DNA of 64,000 bases, from the NCBI GenBank assembly GCA_002862125.1, contig PHSP01000001.1, positions 930,001 through 994,000 of the forward strand. The letters run 5' to 3'. The DNA is from Methylobacter sp. KS41. GTDB lineage: Bacteria; Pseudomonadota; Gammaproteobacteria; Methylococcales; Methylomonadaceae. The notes beneath the pieces are model-generated. The model did not search any database, had not been told where the DNA came from, and saw only the letters and a list, made by a program, of their open reading frames with translations. Both the position numbers and the translations under genes were made by a program. Shown here piece after piece: positions 18,584-27,668 of this stretch; within the stretch, counting starts at the first letter, position 1; every line of letters starts with the position of its first letter.

Positions 18584-18736
18584 ATGAAAACCATTCATTT
18601 ATTCCTGTTTTTAGCTGCGTGCTCTGCATTAACCGGCTGCGGGCAAGTTGGCCCGCTTTATCTACCGGGCTCTGCTGCTCCTGTTTATGTTCCACCCGAA
18701 CCCAAACCTGAACCGAAATCTGAAAAAAATAAATAA
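18584..18736 (+). CDS. lptM: LptM (YifL)-like lipoprotein, 50 aa
   Basis: This short gene encodes a lipoprotein signal ending LTGC followed by GQVGPLYLP, the signature of the LptM/YifL family. The rest is Pro-rich and charged (PPEPKPEPKSEKNK). LptM assists oxidative maturation of the LptD-LptE lipopolysaccharide translocon in E. coli. It lies two bases before lysA and upstream of dapF-DUF484-xerC, close to the E. coli order yifL-dapF-yigA-xerC, which supports the call. It is probably the first gene of that operon. Confidence 0.9.
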   Translation: MKTIHLFLFLAACSALTGCGQVGPLYLPGSAAPVYVPPEPKPEPKSEKNK

Positions 18737-18738
18737 CC

Positions 18739-19986
18739 ATGGATTATTTTAATTACCGGAACAATGAGCTTTTCGCCGAAGATATTGCTGTGCAGGACAT
18801 TATTTATAAATACGGCAGCCCTTGTTACATTTATTCCAGAGCCACATTGGAAAGACACTGGAACGCCTTTGAAAGAGCGTTCGGCGATCATCCGCATTTA
18901 ATCTGCTATGCCGTAAAAGCCAATTCCAATATTGCCCTGCTTAATCTGCTGGCTCGTTTAGGCTCAGGTTTTGATATCGTCTCTCTTGGTGAATTGCAAC
19001 GCGTAATCAGCGCTGGCGGCGATGCTGGAAAAATCGTTTTTTCAGGTGTCGGTAAACGTGAAGATGAAATTTTAGCAGCGCTAAAAATAGGCATACGCTG
19101 CTTTAATATCGAAGTCAGTGGCGAGCTGGATCGAATTAACCGGCTCGCAGGACAATTGGGAGTTATTGCGCCAGTGTCTTTTCGAGTAAATCCAGATGTC
19201 GATGCCAAAACGCATCCTTATATTTCCACAGGTTTAAAAGAGAATAAATTTGGTATAGACATAGAACAGGCATTGACAGAGTATCGCCGCGCTGCAACCA
19301 TGCCGCACATCGATATTATTGGCATCGATTGCCATATTGGCTCTCAACTAACTGAAATTAAACCTTTTCTTGACGCGCTAGATAAAATACTTGATCTTGT
19401 TTCAATTTTGAAAGACGATGGCATTATTCTCCATCATCTGGATTTGGGAGGAGGACTCGGCATTCGCTACAATTCTGAACAGCCGCCCGAACCGGCTGAT
19501 TATATCAAGGCGGTTTTAGAACGGCTCGGCAACACTGACTTCGAAATTTTCCTGGAGCCGGGGCGCGCCATCGTAGGCAATGCCGGTATTCTGGTAACCC
19601 AGGTTGAATACCTTAAGCGCACCGCTCATAAAAACTTTGCCATCGTCGATGCAGCGATGAATGATTTACTGCGTCCGTCGCTATATGGCGCCTGGCAGGA
19701 AATCATTCCCGTCAAGCAGCAAAGCGACGCGCCTGAACAAGTGTGGGATATAGTTGGGCCAGTCTGTGAAACCGGAGATTTTTTGGGTAAAGAGCGGGCG
19801 CTTAAGATATCTCAAGGTGATTTATTAGCAATACGCTCATCGGGAGCTTATGGATTTTCCATGAGCTCCAGTTACAACTCCAGACCGCGAGTCGCTGAAC
19901 TACTGGTTGATGGAGATAAAGTCTATTTAATCAGGGAAAGAGAACGGATTGAACAACTGTGGGCGGGCGAGCATTTGTTACCCTAA
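18739..19986 (+). CDS. lysA: Diaminopimelate decarboxylase
   Basis: The 415-aa protein is a fold-III PLP enzyme. YGSPCYIYSRATLERHW opens it, and CYAVKANSN carries the PLP lysine. HIGSQL and GGGLGIRY are the phosphate-binding loops, FLEPGRAIVGNAG the conserved strand, and GPVCETGDFLG holds the active-site Cys. It decarboxylates meso-diaminopimelate to lysine, the last step of the pathway. It sits between lptM and dapF, so two successive steps of the pathway are adjacent. Start ATG at 18739 directly follows the lptM stop. Confidence 0.96.
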   Translation: MDYFNYRNNELFAEDIAVQDIIYKYGSPCYIYSRATLERHWNAFERAFGDHPHLICYAVKANSNIALLNLLARLGSGFDIVSLGELQRVISAGGDAGKIVFSGVGKREDEILAALKIGIRCFNIEVSGELDRINRLAGQLGVIAPVSFRVNPDVDAKTHPYISTGLKENKFGIDIEQALTEYRRAATMPHIDIIGIDCHIGSQLTEIKPFLDALDKILDLVSILKDDGIILHHLDLGGGLGIRYNSEQPPEPADYIKAVLERLGNTDFEIFLEPGRAIVGNAGILVTQVEYLKRTAHKNFAIVDAAMNDLLRPSLYGAWQEIIPVKQQSDAPEQVWDIVGPVCETGDFLGKERALKISQGDLLAIRSSGAYGFSMSSSYNSRPRVAELLVDGDKVYLIRERERIEQLWAGEHLLP

Positions 19987-20050
19987 ACTACCCTTGTCAG
20001 GTCACATTACAGACAAGCTATTCAAAAATGAAGCGCAGTAAAAGACGCAC

Positions 20051-20878
20051 ATGATTATCTTCACTAAAATGCATGGTCTGGGCAATGATTTTGTAGTCAT
20101 TGACGCCATCAATCAACACATAACCTTAACGCCTGAACAAATCCGCTTTATGTCTGACCGCCACTTCGGCATTGGTTTCGACCAGCTATTACTGGTCGAA
20201 AAACCTGTCAGTAAAAATGCCGACTTTAAATACCGGATTTTTAATGCTGATGGCGGCGAAGTCGCGCAATGTGGTAATGGTGCGCGCTGCTTTGCCCGTT
20301 TCGTGCGCGATAAAAAACTGTCCGGCAAAGACGAAATACGCGTTGATACAGACTCAGGTCAATTGCTGCTGGATTTTAATGAAAATAACCTGATAACTGT
20401 CAATATGGGTATTCCCAGACACGGCCCCGCTGAGATCCCCCTGCTTGCCGAACGCGAATCCCCGGCTTATAAAGTCATTGTGAATGGGATTGAGCTATCT
20501 TTCGGCGCTGTTTCCATCGGCAATCCCCATGCGGTCATCCAAGTTAATGATGTTAACACCGCGCCTGTCGCTGAGTTGGGCCAAGCATTGGAAAACCATG
20601 CTGTTTTTCCGGAACGCGCCAATATCGGTTTTATGCAGATTATAGACTCCAGTCACATTAAACTCCGTGTTTATGAACGCGGAGCCGCTGAAACTCTGGC
20701 CTGCGGAAGCGGCGCTTGCGCCGCCGCAGTGATCGGCATCGAGCAGAACCTGCTTGATCATGAAGTTTGTGTCCAGCTGCCCGGAGGAGAATTAGAAATA
20801 ACCTGGCCGGGCCGTGGCGAACCGGTGTTGATGACTGGACCCGCCATTTCCGTTTTTGAAGGGACGATCAATCTATGA
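20051..20878 (+). CDS. dapF: Diaminopimelate epimerase
   Basis: The 275-aa protein has both catalytic cysteines in their expected motifs: AQCGNGARCFARF in the N-terminal half and LACGSGACAAAVIG in the C-terminal half. HGLGNDFVVID near the N-terminus is also typical. It interconverts LL- and meso-diaminopimelate, supplying peptidoglycan and the LysA substrate. The stop overlaps the start of the next gene (ATGA), so translation is coupled. It lies 64 bases after lysA. Confidence 0.97.
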   Translation: MIIFTKMHGLGNDFVVIDAINQHITLTPEQIRFMSDRHFGIGFDQLLLVEKPVSKNADFKYRIFNADGGEVAQCGNGARCFARFVRDKKLSGKDEIRVDTDSGQLLLDFNENNLITVNMGIPRHGPAEIPLLAERESPAYKVIVNGIELSFGAVSIGNPHAVIQVNDVNTAPVAELGQALENHAVFPERANIGFMQIIDSSHIKLRVYERGAAETLACGSGACAAAVIGIEQNLLDHEVCVQLPGGELEITWPGRGEPVLMTGPAISVFEGTINL

Positions 20879-21570
20879 GTATACAAAGGCCGGATTTAGG
20901 CGCATCCCAAGTTGAAGAATATCTCCAAAAACATCCTGATTTCTTCCATGAACACTTAAATCTGCTGGAACAAATGAGTATTCCTCATCCCAGCGGAACG
21001 GCCATTTCCCTGATTTTAAAACAGCTGGAAATATTCAGAAGCAAGCATCATGAATTGGAAAGCCAGCTCAATGCGCTTATAGAAATAGCCCGTGACAACG
21101 ATGCCTCCTTTATTCGCATGCACAAGCTCACGCTGGCCTTGCTTGAAGCTTCAACGCTGGAACAAGTCATCGCTAATCTTAATGTAGTCCTGGCCGATTA
21201 TTTTCTAACCGATTTTGTTGCCGTCCGTATCATCAAACAGCGCCCCGAAACAGCTATTGCCGATTTGTTTATTGAACCCGGAAGCGAAAATCTGAAACCA
21301 TTTCTTAAAGAACTTGCCGGCAATAAGCCCAAATGCGGCCGGCCGACTTTAGCGCAGGCCAAAGTATTATTCGGCGGCTCGGCAGCGGAAATAAAATCTT
21401 GCGCTATTATCCCGATGAATTTCACCGAACTTGAAGGCATTCTGGCCATAGGCAGCCGTGAAGAAGGCCGGTTTCATTACAGCATGGGCAATCTTTTTTT
21501 AACTCAAATGAGCGAAATTATCGGTACACGATTGATTTCATTGCTGCGGCAGACACAAAATGAATGCTGA
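20875..21570 (+). CDS. DUF484 family protein (YigA-like)
   Basis: The 231-aa protein starts SQVEEYLQKHPDFFHEHLNLLEQMSIPHPSG, the hallmark opening of the DUF484 family, and continues into a GAF-like fold. Its function is unknown. In gammaproteobacteria it lies between dapF and xerC, exactly as here. It overlaps dapF by four bases and xerC by eleven, indicating tight translational coupling. Confidence 0.92.
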   Translation: MSIQRPDLGASQVEEYLQKHPDFFHEHLNLLEQMSIPHPSGTAISLILKQLEIFRSKHHELESQLNALIEIARDNDASFIRMHKLTLALLEASTLEQVIANLNVVLADYFLTDFVAVRIIKQRPETAIADLFIEPGSENLKPFLKELAGNKPKCGRPTLAQAKVLFGGSAAEIKSCAIIPMNFTELEGILAIGSREEGRFHYSMGNLFLTQMSEIIGTRLISLLRQTQNEC

Positions 21571-22468
21571 TTCTACGCAACAGCTGACTGACTTTCTCAA
21601 TCAGCTGACTGTTGAGAAACGCGCCTCTGAACACACAGTTAAAAGTTATCAAAGGGATATAAATCACTTAATCCAATATTGCACAGACAAGCGCATATCC
21701 CACTGGGCTGATCTAAAGCAAAGCGATGTCCGTGCACATATTGCGAGTCGCCATCGGCTAGGCTTAAGTAGTCCAAGCCTGCAAAGAGAACTTTCCGCAA
21801 TCCGCAGTTTTTACCATTTTCTATTAAAAAACCGCCTTGCTGACAGCAATCCGGCACAGTATGTAAAAGCGCCCAAACAAGCCAGAAAGCTTCCTAAAAC
21901 GCTGGATGTAGACCAGATAAGCGGCTTACTGGAGGCGGGCGCAAGCTCGACTTTAGAAATCCGTGATCTGGCCATGTTTGAGCTATTCTATTCTTCCGGT
22001 CTGCGCCTTAGCGAACTGGCCGCTCTTAATATAACCGATGTTGATCTAGCCGATAACTCGCTAATGGTTCGCATTGGCAAGGGTGGTAAGTCAAGGATTT
22101 TACCTGTTGGCAGCAAAGCGGTTACGGCAATTAACAACTGGTTGCAACAGCGGCAAAAAAATGCCGGCATCGCTGAATCTGCTTTGTTTGTTTCAATTAG
22201 AGGCACGCGACTCAGTCAACGAAGTATCGAATTAAGACTGGAACAATGGTGCAAAAAAAATGGCATTGCAGAACATATCCACCCGCACATGCTGAGGCAT
22301 TCTTTTGCCAGTCATCTACTGGAGTCCAGCCAGGATTTGAGAGCCGTTCAGGAACTACTCGGGCATAGCAATCTCAGCACGACTCAGATATATACGCATC
22401 TGGATTTCCAGCATCTCGCCGAAGTTTATGATAAAGCCCATCCACGGGCAAAAAAAAGATCAAAATAG
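21560..22468 (+). CDS. xerC: Tyrosine recombinase XerC
   Basis: The 302-aa protein has an N-terminal SAM-like domain (LTDFLNQLTVEKRASEHTVKSY) and a catalytic domain. Catalytic residues are visible: Arg in SSGLRLSELAAL, Lys in VRIGKGGKSRILPV, HxxR in PHMLRHSFASHLLESS, His/Trp position in LLGHSNLSTT, and Tyr in IYTHLD. With XerD it resolves chromosome dimers at dif. It ends the lptM-lysA-dapF-DUF484-xerC cluster. This is the housekeeping recombinase, not an element integrase, judging by context. Confidence 0.95.
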   Translation: MNADSTQQLTDFLNQLTVEKRASEHTVKSYQRDINHLIQYCTDKRISHWADLKQSDVRAHIASRHRLGLSSPSLQRELSAIRSFYHFLLKNRLADSNPAQYVKAPKQARKLPKTLDVDQISGLLEAGASSTLEIRDLAMFELFYSSGLRLSELAALNITDVDLADNSLMVRIGKGGKSRILPVGSKAVTAINNWLQQRQKNAGIAESALFVSIRGTRLSQRSIELRLEQWCKKNGIAEHIHPHMLRHSFASHLLESSQDLRAVQELLGHSNLSTTQIYTHLDFQHLAEVYDKAHPRAKKRSK

Positions 22469-22579
22469 ACGCTTTGCATCCCAAGCAAAAATTTAAAAAA
22501 CCTGTTAAGATAGGAACTATTTACCAAAAAGGCAATCCCTTTAACCTAAAAAACACACCCTCTTTACAGGATACCGGCA

Positions 22580-23671
22580 ATGGCGGCAAGCGAAACACTG
22601 GACGATATAAAATCTAAAGGAATACTTTGGGGCTTTGGTGTTCTTACCATCGCAGTGGTGGTGATTCTCTTTATCCTGGGCGCGTGGTGGGGCGGCGAGC
22701 CAAGTCAATTCAACATACTGGATGAAGCGCATAAGCGGGTAGAGGAATCAAAACTAGAAAACGAACATGGACATGAGGCAGCCGCACCGGAGAAAGGGCT
22801 CAACCCAGAAGAAGAGACAGTAGTCGCCGAACTGCCTATTGGCTACACTTATACAAACACGCTGGCCCATATTGCTGAAGTCCTGTTACATAAAAGCGGC
22901 GGCTATATTACTAACGACGTAGCCCCTCCCGGCGTATTTCTCGATAACATTTCCAACTGGGAATACGGCGCCTTGGTTATGTTGCGCGACGCAACGACTG
23001 CACTAAGAAACCACTTTGCCAGGGATCAGTCACAATCGGCCGAAGACCCTGATTTGGCGATAGCGGAACCCTACTTCTACTACGAACACAATTCATGGGC
23101 TTTGCCATCAACGGAAGCTGAATATCAAAAAGGTATAGATGCCCTGCATAAATATATGTCACGCCTACAAAAATACGGCGGACCGGTAAAAAAAGCGCAA
23201 TTTTATTCCAGAGCCGACAATCTATGGCAATACACCGAGGTGGTTATCAAACGTCTAGGGGGGTTATCTACCCGCCTAACCGCAAACAGTTCCGGCGGAA
23301 ACTACGGACCGGGACTAACCGAACTTGAGAAACAGGCCGCCGATGAAAAAGGTACGCCCGTAACTAAAGTTTCATGGCTGGAGATTGACGATATTTTCTA
23401 TGAAGCCCGAGGTGCCAGCTGGGCTTTATTACATATTCTAAGGGCCATAAAACATGACTTTGCTGACATACTGCTGGATAAAAGGGCCATGCGTACTGTT
23501 GATATTATGATCAAGGCCATGGAAAATGCTCTAGAGCCTATATTGAGCCCAATGATTTTAGATGGCAGCGGCTATGGCCTGTTTGCCAACTATTCCCTGA
23601 CTATGGCAAATTACATATCTCGAGCCAATGCCGCGGCTCTTGATTTGCGTGATATTATGAACCGAGGATAA
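22580..23671 (+). CDS. DUF2333 family membrane-anchored protein, 363 aa
   Basis: One membrane segment near the N-terminus (about residues 17-37, LWGFGVLTIAVVVILFILGAW) precedes a large periplasmic domain. The order of motifs (HIAEVLLHKSGGYITND, GVFLDNISNWEYGAL, YYEHNSWALPSTEAEY) is that of the DUF2333 family of gammaproteobacteria. The role is unknown. It is followed 9 bases later by a DUF4389 gene, a small membrane protein, and they probably form an operon. Confidence 0.85.
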   Translation: MAASETLDDIKSKGILWGFGVLTIAVVVILFILGAWWGGEPSQFNILDEAHKRVEESKLENEHGHEAAAPEKGLNPEEETVVAELPIGYTYTNTLAHIAEVLLHKSGGYITNDVAPPGVFLDNISNWEYGALVMLRDATTALRNHFARDQSQSAEDPDLAIAEPYFYYEHNSWALPSTEAEYQKGIDALHKYMSRLQKYGGPVKKAQFYSRADNLWQYTEVVIKRLGGLSTRLTANSSGGNYGPGLTELEKQAADEKGTPVTKVSWLEIDDIFYEARGASWALLHILRAIKHDFADILLDKRAMRTVDIMIKAMENALEPILSPMILDGSGYGLFANYSLTMANYISRANAAALDLRDIMNRG

Positions 23672-23679
23672 TTAACTGT

Positions 23680-23994
23680 ATGGACGAAAAAATCAACTAT
23701 AACTTAAAACAACTCAGCACCTGGAAACGGATTTTCTTCATGCTGGTTTTTGCCGCCATCGGCTCCCTTGTCAGACTGATACTTTGGGCTGTTATTATTT
23801 TGCAGGTCGGTTCCACATTATTGACCGGAAAAGCAAACCAGAATATCCTGAGTTTCGGACGCAGCCTTTCTGTCTACACCTACCATATTCTGCTATTCCT
23901 GACTTTCAACACGGAAACACTGCCTTTTCCTTTTTCTGCCTGGAACCTGACTGCAGAACTTCAGTTGCCGGAAAGTCAACTCCCCGAAAATTAG
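23680..23994 (+). CDS. DUF4389 membrane protein, 104 aa
   Basis: The protein has two hydrophobic regions (about residues 15-45 and 65-80) and the pattern WKRIFFMLVFAAIGSLVRLI ... LLTGKANQNILSFGRSLSVYTY ... LTFNTETLPFPFSAW, typical of DUF4389. Function unknown. It follows the DUF2333 gene by 9 bases and is convergent with darP, with a strong hairpin between. Confidence 0.85.
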   Translation: MDEKINYNLKQLSTWKRIFFMLVFAAIGSLVRLILWAVIILQVGSTLLTGKANQNILSFGRSLSVYTYHILLFLTFNTETLPFPFSAWNLTAELQLPESQLPEN

Positions 23995-23997
23995 ATG

Positions 23998-24043
23998 GAA
24001 AGGTTCAAGGCCAAGGGTTTAGTACTTTTACCTTGAACCTTTC
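23998..24043. terminator. Likely bidirectional terminator between DUF4389 gene and darP
   Basis: GAAAGGTTCAAGG (23998-24010) pairs perfectly with CCTTGAACCTTTC (24031-24043), a 13-bp stem with a 20-base loop. It lies between two convergent genes. The T-runs are weak, so efficiency is uncertain. Confidence 0.6.
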
Positions 24044-24052
24044 TCAGCATTG

Positions 24053-24655
24053 TTACTCATCCTCTAATTCATCCACATCTTCAAGCTCAGCATCCTCTTC
24101 AGACTCAGCTTCGCTTTCTACTTTGAATAAGTCTTTCAGATACCGATACAATAACCTCGAGGATTTGGGGGGCTTGACGGCTTCGGCTTCTTTTTGAGCA
24201 TTACGCACCAACTGTCTTAGCTGTTGCCGGTCCACATGAGGCTGCTCGTCGAGCAATTCTGTCAAGGCGTCATTACCTCCCGCGATTAGCTTATCTCGCC
24301 AGCGTTCAACAATATGATGCTCTCTTACCGCATGAGCGCTTTTGTTTTTCATGCGCGCCAGTTTTTCTAAAACAGGTTCTACGTCTATTTTATGAAGCTG
24401 ACCGGCAATAAATTTCAAGAGCCGCTTTCTTGCTCCTTTGTGCGGCATTCCAGAGACTTCGATAAGCGCTTTATGGATATTCTCAGGAAGCTCTAGGTAT
24501 TTTAATTGCGCTGCGGATAATTCGGATATTTCTTCGCTTAATGCAAAAAGTGCGGCCATATCCTTTTTTATTTGGGTTTTGTTGGGCCGGACAGCATAAT
24601 AAACTATTTCACCCTGGTCATTGTATTCGTATTCGTAATCGTGTTCTTCACTCAT
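24053..24655 (-). CDS. darP: Ribosome-associated protein DarP (YjgA, DUF615)
   Basis: The 200-aa protein carries the DUF615 pattern: RPNKTQIKKDMAALFALSEEIS, LPLPE-type segment YLELPENIHKALIE, and KGARKRLLKFIAGQLHKID. It binds late 50S assembly intermediates and helps maturation of the peptidyl transferase centre in E. coli. The C-terminal tail is unusually acidic (alternating Glu, Asp, Ala), a likely disordered extension. It is transcribed alone, convergent with the DUF4389 gene. Confidence 0.92.
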   Translation of the reverse strand: MSEEHDYEYEYNDQGEIVYYAVRPNKTQIKKDMAALFALSEEISELSAAQLKYLELPENIHKALIEVSGMPHKGARKRLLKFIAGQLHKIDVEPVLEKLARMKNKSAHAVREHHIVERWRDKLIAGGNDALTELLDEQPHVDRQQLRQLVRNAQKEAEAVKPPKSSRLLYRYLKDLFKVESEAESEEDAELEDVDELEDE

Positions 24656-24852
24656 CTTATCTCAAACCATTACACACAAAAAATAAAAACGCAAAACCAA
24701 TAGCAACATTGTTAAATTACCCAAACCGGTTTTGCATTTCAGCTTTTTTCATTGCAGCCAGCATGCGGAATATTAATAATATCATGCCAACCTGCTACAT
24801 ATTTTCCCGCTTTGACAACACTTCCGGCATCATCATTCAGTAATATTAAAGA

Positions 24853-25368
24853 CTACTTTACCACATACTCTTTAATCACTTTCCATGCTTCTAGCTTTTG
24901 CTCAATTTTTAATGATGCATTGGCCGGACTTGTTGATGGCAGGCACTGATATTCGAGGCAATAAAATCGATGATTTAATGCCGGAAGAACCCGCATTTGG
25001 AATAACTTTTCGGCCATTCTGCCATTAAAGAAGACCCTCTTAATACATTTATAATCGAAAAGAAGGCCGGCAAAGTCATTTGTACTAATCGTCGATAACT
25101 TTATACTGGAATCCAAACTTCCCTGTCGATGGCAGCTTTGCAAAACATCCCATACGGCAATCCCATTTTCCATCAGCATCTCTTTTCGCCGCTGATAACA
25201 AAAACCTGGATCCGAATCAAACAACGTACACATAATCGGCCAGAAAGCATTTCTTGGGTGCCCGTAATACTGCTGCCTGAGTAATGAAGCCTCACTGGGC
25301 ATAGTCCCCAGTATCAATACTCTTGCATTATCCGAAACAATGGGGTCAAACCCGGCTATAGCTGGCAT
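24853..25368 (-). CDS. DNA-deoxyinosine (hypoxanthine) glycosylase, UDG family 6
   Basis: The 171-aa protein opens GFDPIVSDNARVLILGTMPSEASL, followed by QQYYGHPRNAFWPIM, the signature of the small family 6 uracil-DNA-glycosylase relatives that remove hypoxanthine from DNA. YQCLPSTSPANA near the C-terminus is the equivalent of motif 2 (LPSTSPA). It repairs deaminated adenine. The gene is monocistronic and divergent from rdgC. Confidence 0.87.
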   Translation of the reverse strand: MPAIAGFDPIVSDNARVLILGTMPSEASLLRQQYYGHPRNAFWPIMCTLFDSDPGFCYQRRKEMLMENGIAVWDVLQSCHRQGSLDSSIKLSTISTNDFAGLLFDYKCIKRVFFNGRMAEKLFQMRVLPALNHRFYCLEYQCLPSTSPANASLKIEQKLEAWKVIKEYVVK

Positions 25369-25500
25369 ATTGCATTTACCATAAACATTACTTTTCGCTA
25401 TTTAATCTATAGGTACGCGGGGATTTATTTTTATTGCTGAGTAGTTGCTTTAAATTTGCGATAATGCTCCGTTATTATTTTTATAGGATATCAGTTACCC

Positions 25501-26409
25501 ATGTGGTTTAAAAATCTTAGTGTTTTTCGTCTTACCGAAGCCTTCACCTTAGCGCCCGATGAACTGGAGCAAAAACTTGAAGCTCTATCTTTTCGTTCCT
25601 GTGGTCCTCATGAAGAATTTACTTTTGGCTGGACTTCACCATTAGGCAAAACAGCACAGCAACTAGTACATACAACCAGCGGCTTTATAATGTTGTGTGT
25701 AAAAAAAGAAGAACGGGTCCTACCAGTAGCCGTGGTTAATGAACTTGTTCAGGAAAAAATTTCTGACAAAGAAGAGAAGCAGGCGCGTAAATTATCCAAA
25801 AAAGAGCGTACTGAAATCAAAGATGAGCTTATCTTTGATTTATTACCTAAAGCCTTCACCTTTTCACGCAAAATTTACGCTTATATCGATCCAAAAGGCG
25901 GCTGGCTAATCGTCGACGCGGCTTCGGCAAAAAATGCCGAAGATTTGCTCAGTTTATTACGCAAATCCTTGGGCTCATTGCCTGCCGTCCCACTAAACAC
26001 TATCGATAAACCATCTACCATATTAACCCAGTGGCTACTTAATAATAAAGCGCCTGATGATATAACCATCGAGGACGAATGCGAATTACGTTCACCTGAA
26101 GAAACTGGCGGCATTATCCGCTGCAAACGCCATGATTTAGCGCTTCCTGAAATCAAAAATCATCTGGACACCGGCAAGGAGGTTATTAAACTGGCTCTCA
26201 CTTGGGCGGACCGGATTTCATTCATCATTGATGAAAATCTGTCAATCAAGCGACTGCGTTTTCTTGATTTAATTCAGGAGCAAGCCGCTGATATTGAAAC
26301 GGAAGATGCTGCTGCTCAATTTGATGCGGACTTTTCAATCATGTCTGCGGAACTGGCAAATTTCCTGCCACGGCTGATAGAACTGTTTGGCGGTGTAAAT
26401 ATAGCATAA
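25501..26409 (+). CDS. rdgC: Recombination-associated protein RdgC
   Basis: The 302-aa protein begins MWFKNLSVFRL and continues with the typical FRSCGPHEEFTFGWTSPLG, and later ARKLSKKERTEIKDELIFDLLPKAF (split here into recognisable halves). RdgC forms a ring-shaped dimer around DNA and restrains RecA loading. Length is normal. It is followed by a clear terminator. Confidence 0.96.
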   Translation: MWFKNLSVFRLTEAFTLAPDELEQKLEALSFRSCGPHEEFTFGWTSPLGKTAQQLVHTTSGFIMLCVKKEERVLPVAVVNELVQEKISDKEEKQARKLSKKERTEIKDELIFDLLPKAFTFSRKIYAYIDPKGGWLIVDAASAKNAEDLLSLLRKSLGSLPAVPLNTIDKPSTILTQWLLNNKAPDDITIEDECELRSPEETGGIIRCKRHDLALPEIKNHLDTGKEVIKLALTWADRISFIIDENLSIKRLRFLDLIQEQAADIETEDAAAQFDADFSIMSAELANFLPRLIELFGGVNIA

Positions 26410-26414
26410 AAAAA

Positions 26415-26445
26415 CACCCGGCGATAACATGCCGCCGGGTTTATT
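26415..26445. terminator. Intrinsic terminator downstream of rdgC
   Basis: ACCCGGCG (26416-26423) pairs with CGCCGGGT (26433-26440), with TTTA on the right and a run of seven A on the left. The A-run makes it a good terminator for the minus strand as well, serving the convergent lipoprotein gene. Confidence 0.8.
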
Positions 26446-26499
26446 CCTGCTGCTTAAAGGCAATTCCCACTCCTGTAACTCACCTAAAGCAAAGATAAT

Positions 26500-26778
26500 T
26501 TAGTTCAACATTGATCTTTTATGTTTTTTCTTCAGCTTTCTATTGGCAACTTTACATGATTTTTCCGCCCGGTTAGCTGCCACATCTGCTGCTTCCGCCT
26601 TTACAGCCGCATCGGCAGCCGTAGTTTGTGCAATGGCTGCATCAGCCGATGATTGTTTGACACTAGCAGCCAAAGCATTTACTTGCGACTGTAAATTTTC
26701 AACATCCGAAGTTGTTGCGCACGCCACAACCATAGTCAAAGTCATGGCAATCATTGATAATTTTATTACTTTATCCAC
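26500..26778 (-). CDS. Lpp/OprI-like alanine-zipper lipoprotein, copy 1
   Basis: The 92-aa protein has lipobox VVACA (Cys20), then a Lpp-like helical start (DVENLQSQVNALAASVKQSSAD) and a long Ala-rich region that would form an alanine zipper. It is paralogous to the gene at 27307-27585. Compared with that copy the end is altered: an extra Cys (EKSCKVANRKL) and a very basic tail (KKKHKRSMLN). Lpp-type proteins tie the outer membrane to peptidoglycan or act as envelope spacers. The changed tail suggests a diverging duplicate. Confidence 0.82.
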   Translation of the reverse strand: MDKVIKLSMIAMTLTMVVACATTSDVENLQSQVNALAASVKQSSADAAIAQTTAADAAVKAEAADVAANRAEKSCKVANRKLKKKHKRSMLN

Positions 26779-26956
26779 ATTATTTTCCTTAGCTCAAAGC
26801 ACCACTATTTAGACCATTATATAAATTCACAACCGTCCTTACTGGGCATAAATAACTTGCAATCATTTGAAGCCTCCCCCTTTAGTCGCGAAAGTATACG
26901 ATATTTAACCTAAAAAAGAAAAATCACTGAAGTTAAAAGAATACGGATTTTCAATA

Positions 26957-27063
26957 TTAAGGGGACCTCTATTAATTCGATTTTGAAAATTAGTATCTAT
27001 AAAATTCAATGTCTTTGATTCGTTAACATCACAAAAAAAGCGATTTTTAGAAGCTCCTTTTAA
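26957..27063. mobile_element. MITE-like element, copy 1 (107 bp)
   Basis: It opens TTAAGGGGACCTCT and closes AGAAGCTCCTTTTAA, imperfect terminal inverted repeats that include TTAA at both ends. The inside (TTAATTCGATTTTGAAAATTAG...) matches the element at 40985-41093. There is no coding capacity. It is the more decayed of the two copies. Confidence 0.7.
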
Positions 27064-27251
27064 CCATTTACTTCACTATTGTGATAAAAAACAGGCTTTT
27101 TAAAGAAAACTTTCTCATCAGCAATACTGAAATATCAATACCCCCGTAGAATATTAATTAGCGCTCTTCCACATTACTACGCCCTGGCACAAAGTGGCTG
27201 CTTTTACTGTTGTTGCACGCACTACGGCCTTGGTTCAGTGGCGATAAGGCA

Positions 27252-27288
27252 TAAAAAAAGCCCGGTGGTTTCCCGCCGGGCTTTTTTA
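27252..27288 (-). terminator. Terminator of Lpp-like copy 2
   Basis: AGCCCGG(T)GG pairs with CCGCCGGGCT around a short loop, flanked by T-runs on both strands. It lies just past the stop of the minus-strand lipoprotein gene. Confidence 0.85.
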
Positions 27289-27306
27289 CTCTAAAGCAGC
27301 AGAGTT

Positions 27307-27585
27307 TTATTTCATCATAGATTTTTTGAACATGCTGTCCAATTTGCTGTTGGTATCTTGAGCAAATTGAGCTGCACGGTTAGCGGCAGATTCAGCTGCT
27401 GATGCTTTTGCTGCGGCATCTGCCGCTGCACTTTGTGCGCTTTGTGCGTCAGAAGATGCTTGAGCCACAGAAGTCTTCAATCCATCAATTTGTGATTGCA
27501 GGTTTTCGATATCTGAATTAGTTGCGCAGCCAACAACCAAGCTAGCAACCATGGCGATCATTGATAATTTAATTACTTTTTTCAT
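27307..27585 (-). CDS. Lpp/OprI-like alanine-zipper lipoprotein, copy 2
   Basis: The 92-aa protein has lipobox VVGCA (Cys20), the Lpp-like segment DIENLQSQIDGLKTSVAQA, and an Ala-rich zipper. It ends NSKLDSMFKKSMMK, close to the E. coli Lpp end (DNMATKYRK), so the terminal Lys could be the peptidoglycan link. A strong ribosome binding site (AGGA) and terminator suggest high expression. It is probably the main Braun-type lipoprotein; copy 1 downstream is its divergent paralogue. Confidence 0.87.
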   Translation of the reverse strand: MKKVIKLSMIAMVASLVVGCATNSDIENLQSQIDGLKTSVAQASSDAQSAQSAAADAAAKASAAESAANRAAQFAQDTNSKLDSMFKKSMMK

Positions 27586-27668
27586 ATTATTTTCCTTTTA
27601 AAAGTTATTTCAACAAAAAACATTACAGCTGGAAATAATTCTAACACTATTAGATATATTTTCCAGTT

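Larger units (their letters stand above)
26779..27306. other. Intergenic between lipoprotein paralogues, holds a MITE and a terminator
   Basis: Besides the 107-bp element (26957-27063) and the terminator (27252-27288), no gene is seen. The rest is AT-rich and probably includes the promoter of the first lipoprotein gene. Confidence 0.55.
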
